Source of the DNA: Adiantum capillus-veneris
Taxonomy: Eukaryota; Streptophyta; Polypodiopsida; Polypodiales; Pteridaceae
Assembly: GCA_014529385.2 (NCBI GenBank)
Contig: CM043967.1
Span: 8,090,501-8,154,500 of the forward strand
Reading direction: 5' to 3'
DNA: 64,000 nt
Positions 59,015 to 64,000 of the stretch are shown here, piece after piece (the first letter of the stretch is position 1; each line of letters opens with the position of its first letter). Both the position numbers and the translations under genes were made by a program. The notes under the pieces are model-generated. The model was given only the letters and a program-made list of their open reading frames with translations, did no database searches and had not been told where the DNA came from.

Positions 59015-59743
59015 ATTGCTTCAAAACTCCTTTGGAACATGGCAAATACGCTTCACAGCCAAAGACTCTAAGATGCTTGTAAGAAGGTGGCTTTCTAGAC
59101 CAAAGCTCTTCAAGTACCTTCTCATCTAAAGCCTGGTTAGGAGATCTACTAATAATATGGTCACCAATTCCTAACGCTTCCATCCAAAATCCATTAGGCA
59201 GCTCTGCATTAGACAACATGCTACGTAAATTTTCTTGTATGGTACGGCTCATCCTCTCAGCTGCACCATTTTGTGGAGGGTTATATGGAGCAGTCAACTC
59301 TCTTTTGATGCCTTTGGAATCACAAAAATTTTGAGAGGCTTTAGTGACATACTCACCACCATTGTCTGAACTTGAGCACTTGACATCTTGCTAGATTGAT
59401 TCTCCACTAATGGCACAAAATTTTGAAATTTTGAAAAAATTTCATCCTTCTTCCTGAGAGGATATACCCACACTTTCCTTGAGAAGTCATCAATGAATGT
59501 AACAAAGTACAAGGAACCTCCCATGGATACGTTAGGCATAGGTCCACACACATCACTATGCACTAACTCTAATGGCTCACTTTTTTGAGTGCTTCCCCTT
59601 TTGTGTGGTGACTGTGTTTGTTTACCATAAAGGCAATGCTCACAAACTAAAAAGTCTGAGAAATTGAAGCGAGGAACATAACCAAAATGAGACAATATTT
59701 TCATTCCCTTTTGAGACATATGTCCTAACTGGTGATGCCACAA
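58935..59743 (-). pseudogene. Copia D integrase
   Basis: W-H-H-Q-L-G-H-M-S (59,740), C-E-H-C (zinc module), L-E-L-V-H-S-D-V-C-G-P (first D), frameshift near 59,300-59,400 around the second D, then P-P-Q-N-G-A-A-E-R (catalytic E, 59,280). The core is split in two frames, so not functional. Confidence 0.85.
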
Positions 59744-59763
59744 AGAAACACTTGGCTGCTCGA

Positions 59764-60183
59764 TTACAAAACTACATGGTTTTTAACATTGGATACATGT
59801 AGCATGTACAAAGTCCCAGACTTTGAACCATGTGCTACCACTAAAGAACCTTTTGTGGTCTTCCACAAACTATCACCAAATGTGCCGTAATATCTTGCAT
59901 CATCCAATTGTCCTGTACCTATCAAGCTTGTGGTAAGCTTTGGCACATGTCTCACATTCTTGAGCATGAATGAAGAACCATACTGAAATTTCAGTTGCAC
60001 ATCGCCGCCGACACCAACTATGTCGCAAGCAAAATCATTGCCAAGACGAACACGACCTTTACGGGCTACATCATATGTACTGAACCACTCTCTATGAGGA
60101 GTCACATGAAACGATGCACCTGAGTCAATAACCCAATCCTGTATAGCATAGTCATCAATGGCAACCAAAAATGTTGAATCCAT
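59764..60183 (-). pseudogene. Copia D protease region
   Basis: 139 open codons with W-V-I-D-S-G-A-S-F-H-V-T (active-site Asp intact) and the usual stretch V-R-H-V-P-K-L up to the pre-integrase region. Confidence 0.85.
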
Positions 60184-60235
60184 GGCAGATGTGAGATAAA
60201 TTTCTCCATCAAAATCTTCAACAAAAACATGGTTG

Positions 60236-61019
60236 ATCTCTTCAATCTTTATATTGCTTTCCTTTTCTTGCCTTCTTCCTGCTTCTTGTCTTTACCTTTC
60301 TCTTGTTTCCACTTTTGATAGTTTTTCTTCATATGACCCTTTTTGTGACAATGATATCACTCAATGTCTTTTCAGCCATGTGATTTGTTTTGAGATTTTC
60401 CTCTCTGATTCTGCTTGCCTTTTTCCTGTGATCGAACACAAACAACGAGAGCATTTCTAGTACCAGGGGAAGCATCAAGATTCTTCCTGCTAACCTCTTC
60501 AATAAGCAAATTGCCCTCAACATCAGTACATGTTAAACCATCAGGAGGTGTTGAGTTACTTATGGTTGTGCAAAAAGTATCCCAACTTTCTGGCAACTTA
60601 ACTAGCAAGAACATTGCTTTGACCGAATTGTCGAAATTGACTCCTTGCACCGAAAGCTGACTTAAATTTGTGTTGAAATCATCGAGATGGTTGCACGTGG
60701 GTGTGCCCTCATCCATCTCCAAATCAACTAAGTTTTTCATCCCCAATAAACGTGTGATGCTGCACTTTGCTTCTCATACAGGTCACATAACTTCTTCCAC
60801 AGCTCATAGCTAGTCTTTTCCATGCTCACATTGAAGTACACATTCTTTGACAAAGTCAGCTTGATGGGACCTAGCCTGAGGCTTTATCCCCTTCATCTTT
60901 ATTCGCCGGATCTACTTCTTTTGTACTAAGACATTGTAAATTTGTTCCTTCCAAAATGGGAAGTTAGTGCCATCTAAGTTCTCAATGTTGAACAAAGTGT
61001 TCTCTAATTATGAAGCCAT
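60236..61019 (-). pseudogene. Copia D Gag
   Basis: ATG 61,019-61,017 followed closely by a stop, then L-D-G-T-N-F-P-F-W-K-E-Q-I-Y, a hallmark Copia Gag start. The middle (60,746-60,372) is open. The zinc knuckle near 60,360-60,318 has lost its first Cys (TGA) and last Cys (TAT), keeping H-C-H-K-K-G-H. Confidence 0.8.
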
Positions 61020-62027
61020 CATTGACAAGGAGCAAAAGTGATAGATTCGTTGCACTAAAGAAGATGATAGAAAACCTGAAAATTTTTGGCAAAGTCTCCT
61101 CTACAAAACTGACTTCTGAACCGAAAACAAATGTATACAATGACTAAAACGCTGACCAAAGTGGCTAAATCGGCAAGATAGAATTTCAAAGAACTGTCAC
61201 TGTCAGTGTCTCCAACTCTAGAAGAGTGTCTCTGACCAATTGAACATTGTCAAACGCATACACATAAAGATGAAAGCAATGCCAACAGCGGCGCAGGTCA
61301 GCAGATGCACACCAATATTGCACTAACCGCATAAACATACATCCTATGTCAATGCCAAAACTATGGGGATGTTGGAGGCTCACTAAAAAACTTGTATCAG
61401 CGAAAGGATCTCCACATTTGTGAATCCCCCTGCTCAATAAAACCTTACCACGACCCTCAACAATAGGCTTTGCATATTTCCATCACAATACATAAACCGC
61501 ATAAGATCTTACATCAACCACAAAAACCCCTTTTTTGTAAACGCTACGGCGGTTTGTGTGATCTAACAGACCCTCAAGATGTTACATCAAATATGCCTGT
61601 GACAGAGATTGCAGAAAGAGTCTGCAACAAAAACCTGTACGCAAAAGAACCGACAAAGGTAGACCATCCTACTGCCTGAACTGAATATCTCTCAAACCAT
61701 ACAAAATTTGTGGAAACTTCCTTCTGCAAAGTTGTTGACCACGCTAAAAATGGTTGGGAGTTTCGAGAATGGACATGAAATAAGTTGTTTTTATAGGGAA
61801 AAAAAGATTTGTAAAAACTTGCAGCTTGTACTTCACGACCTACAGGCAGTCTGAGTGACATATCTCAAAATTGGTGAATATTTTGAGAAATCTTTCTTCT
61901 ACGAAGTTGAAGAGGACAAAAAACCAGTCAGTAATGGAGGGAATTGGCTTGAATGAAGATGTTTTGATAGGTTGAAACAGATCTGCAAAAACCTGCTTCA
62001 ATTTTTACTGCTTCTTTGCCTGCTTGA
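61020..62027 (-). other. Copia D leader
   Basis: About 1 kb between PBS and gag; no supported frame. Longer than usual for a Copia leader. Confidence 0.6.
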
Positions 62028-62115
62028 GCTCTGATACCACTTGAAGTGCGTGTGCGATAGGTACCACTGTGCTCCCAATCCCTGAGCTCTGATACCACTT
62101 GAAGTGCGTGTGCGA
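62026..62115 (-). repeat. Duplicated PBS and LTR-end block
   Basis: GAGCTCTGATACCACTTGAA... occurs at 62,026 and 62,084 (offset 58), each with the PBS complement GCTCTGATACCA (62,028-62,039; 62,086-62,097) and the first ~18 bp of the LTR. The right copy is contiguous with the LTR; the left one is a local duplicate. Confidence 0.88.
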
Positions 62116-62278
62116 GAGCGTGTGTGTATGTGTGCAACAATGGAGAAGAGAGTAGAAGAGATGAGACACAGGTTTGGGTGGAATCCAAACACAATAGTGT
62201 TAGGGTTATGAGTCCTTATTCTTTTATGTAGAATGAATGGTTAGTGTTAGTTCCCGGTTATTCTTCGGCTGCCCAACA
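62100..62278 (-). mobile_element. Copia D 5' LTR
   Basis: 179 bp in plus view TGAAGTGCGTG...GCCCAACA, i.e. TGTTGGGCAGCC...CACTTCA on its own strand, followed by AG and the PBS. Ends fit the TG...CA rule; no second LTR was found to confirm them. Confidence 0.6.
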
Positions 62279-63103
62279 CTTAGGTGCAACACATTGGGAT
62301 TTATCACCCCAATAAGGATTGCGAGCCTTAAAGCTTTACAATGGGAATAAGGAGAATACCATTTTGTTTTTAGTTTAATGGAAAGTGCATTGAGAACAAG
62401 GGTGCGAGTAGGTCACTGGCTGAAGAAAAACCTGCAAATTTTAATGTATTGCTAGAGCTGGTGCGGGGCTATGTCAGTTGTTGCAGGGTCGATGTTGTTG
62501 CCAAGCAGGAGATGCACATGACAACGCTGTAGATGTGTAGAATGGTGACTGAGTGTGTTGAGGTGAAATGGCAACCAGCTGTCTCGTGAGCAGTGAGGTC
62601 ACCAAGTGAGTTGAGATGTTGTTACTTCAAATGGCACAAGCAGGCAAGGGTAGTTGATGACGAGCAACAACACCAAGAAATTTCAAAGAAAAATTAGCAC
62701 AGGACAGTGTGGGGCTCAAAGTTGGCTGAAGAGCATTCGGATGAGGGTAGTGCTTGAAGGCTCAAAGGCGAGATGATTTCTTGAGCGTGGGGCAATTAAT
62801 CGAGGGTACTTCTCAAAGGTTGCCAAACGGAGTTGAGAGCACGAGCGTGTGGGTAGTCGACCATGCAACTTGGGAGGTAGAGGTTTAACTCCGTAGTCTT
62901 CAGCAACGTTAATCACAGCTAGTGGGGGGACCCCACAAGCTTTTTTAATCTCACCTTACCACCTAGATTGGGGTCCGCCACAGTGGGAAACCCTTGTGGC
63001 AAGTGGCCTTTTACTCCTATATTTATGGGGTTCCCACCCTGGCTTGTACTAGCAAAAAAGGGACCCTTAAACAAAAAAAGTAGATGGTATTTAATGCTCC
63101 AGC

Positions 63104-63196
<93 letters not shown>

Positions 63197-63601
63197 ACAC
63201 ACACACAGTATTGGATCTGCAAAAAAACCACTAAGCTTCAAAAGGATGTCTTCTTAATTGATCAATTGAAATGAAAAGCCTTGTCCAATTTAGGCTTGAA
63301 GAAGTGCTACAAAACGCTCTTGATGAGAGCTACACCCACACACAAATTATGAAGGCCAGTTTTGCCAATATGGGGGGTAGTAAAGCTACTTATTATGCAA
63401 GGAGATGCAAAGACTAATTGAAAAATATACAAAAGACATGCGGAATTGACTCCCTCTCACCTAATCATCATGGGTAGTGGAGCATGCCCATATCCCAAGT
63501 AATGATTAGGGAGTGGAATTTGTTAACAATGCAAGATATTAATTAAGCTACTAATGAAAATCAAATGAAAAAGGTTGATTGGCCTAGGTGTGATACCATT
63601 G
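62279..63601. other. Non-coding region with (CA)n tract
   Basis: No gene seen. Carries the (CA)n at 63,106-63,207 and, read on the minus strand, would be the leader of the element primed at 63,602. Confidence 0.5.
63106..63207. repeat. (CA)n microsatellite
   Basis: About 50 CA units with one CATA interruption near 63,191. Confidence 0.98.
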
Positions 63602-63613
63602 GCTCTGATACCA
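63602..63613 (-). other. Second minus-strand primer-binding site
   Basis: GCTCTGATACCA (TGGTATCAGAGC on the minus strand), followed by CT and TGATGGGAATGGG, a plausible LTR end. Confidence 0.7.
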
Positions 63614-63615
63614 CT

Positions 63616-63938
63616 TGATGGGAATGGGATCGTGCTAGCTAGGGTGGATGAAAGATAAACATCATGCACAAAAGTGAGTGTGTGTTAGCTAGATTATCAC
63701 TCAAGAAAATTAGGTTCCAAGATCAATTAACTTGGACTTATAAACACGGTCGTGAGTATTTGCTAAGCCACCACATGCTCACCATAAACAAGGGAGATGT
63801 AATGCAAAATAGAGTTGTGTTTATTCATTCATAAAATGAGCTTTAAGTAGCTCTATAGTCTTGCACCACCACAGCATGTGGGATAATTGCACTCTTCTCT
63901 CCTTGACTCACACTTTAGGACAAAGCTCACACTTTACA
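63616..63938 (-). mobile_element. Putative LTR of a further minus-strand element
   Basis: TGATGGGAATGG...CACTTTACA, 323 bp. The left end is set by the PBS; the right end is set where Gypsy gag sequence resumes soon after. No matching partner LTR is visible, so the call rests on PBS, TG...CA ends and context. Confidence 0.45.
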
Positions 63939-63948
63939 TCATGCTACT

Positions 63949-64000
63949 GAAGAGTGTTACTATAATAAGGGATATGTGAGAGAGCAACAATATGCCCCAT
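63949..64000 (+). pseudogene. Gag of element C, resumption
   Basis: GTGTTACTATAATAAGGGAT and onwards matches 22,668-22,719 of element B (C-Y-Y-N-K-G-Y-V-R-E-Q). It shows that everything from about 58.14 to 63.94 kb is inserted in, or replaces part of, one Gag. Runs off the window. Confidence 0.8.

Larger units (their letters stand above)
58292..62278 (-). mobile_element. Copia element D, 3'-truncated and decayed
   Basis: Minus-strand. Right side: LTR 62,100-62,278, PBS (62,086-62,097), ~1-kb leader, gag (61,019 down to ~60,236), PR, integrase, and only the start of RT (to about 58,440). RT palm, RNase H and 3' LTR are absent. Much older than the Copia at 49-54 kb, with stops in every domain. 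Confidence 0.8.

Noticed and set aside
1-64000. tRNA, rRNA or other structured RNA genes; endogenous pararetrovirus
   Set aside because: No tRNA cloverleaf boxes or rRNA stretches were noticed, and all RT-bearing sequences have an integrase and LTR context, so they are LTR retrotransposons rather than pararetroviral copies.

Overview
ORGANISM AND OVERALL CHARACTER. This is repeat-dominated nuclear DNA of a land plant. I found no rRNA or tRNA gene, no operon-like layout and no confidently recognised host gene. Almost everything that can be named is an LTR retrotransposon (Ty3/Gypsy of two lineages, Ty1/Copia of at least two families), a TIR DNA transposon, or a satellite-like tandem array. Plant markers are the TGGTATCAGAGC primer-binding sites, a TGGCGCCGCTGCCGGGGAC Tat/Athila-type primer-binding site, and a chromodomain-type Gypsy polyprotein. 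The pol sequences of the large plus-strand Gypsy elements remind me of non-seed-plant (fern or lycophyte) elements, but that is an impression I cannot test here.

LAYOUT. (1) 1-12.9 kb: a higher-order tandem array (about 442-bp units built from about eight ~50-bp monomers), interrupted by two related copies of a ~1.85-kb module and by a 1,312-bp TIR transposon at 8,384-9,695. (2) 13.1-13.65 kb: an isolated 169-codon ORF of unknown function; then non-coding DNA with a CCAAT-box cluster and a (CA)n tract. (3) 15.4-18.1 kb: a Gypsy remnant in which RT and RNase H are deleted and the integrase carries a 539-bp tandem duplication. (4) 18.17-26.15 kb and 39.22-46.05 kb: a large degenerate plus-strand Gypsy element (LTR, PBS, palindrome-bearing leader, gag, PR, start of RT // RNase H, two H2C2 modules, integrase core, then a second retropepsin-like domain in the integrase frame; an extra ORF family, ORF-X, lies further downstream). 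(5) Nested inside it, 26.15-39.22 kb, a minus-strand chromodomain Gypsy arranged LTR-internal-LTR-truncated internal; the first internal region has one uninterrupted pol frame. (6) 46.97-48.9 and 54.1-54.53 kb: parts of an LTR-like sequence split by a young Copia element (48,898-54,104; 322-bp LTRs, GTAAT target duplication) that is complete except for one in-frame TAG. (7) 54.66-58.14 kb: another plus-strand copy of the palindrome-bearing Gypsy family (ORF-X, leader, gag); its gag breaks off and resumes at 63.95 kb because minus-strand elements (a decayed Copia, 58.29-62.28 kb, and another LTR end near 63.6-63.94 kb) lie in between.

HOW THE PIECES RELATE. The window records successive nesting: old plus-strand Gypsy elements were invaded by the minus-strand chromovirus and by Copia elements, followed by deletions and short duplications. 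Four observations deserve most attention: 20-29-bp palindromes in Gypsy leaders whose two arms vary together between families; a second aspartic-protease-like domain in frame behind the integrase in two copies; a possible LTR-encoded first exon that splices in frame onto an ORF upstream of gag, with an independent homologous exon at 48.1 kb; and the nested higher-order array with its co-duplicated module.
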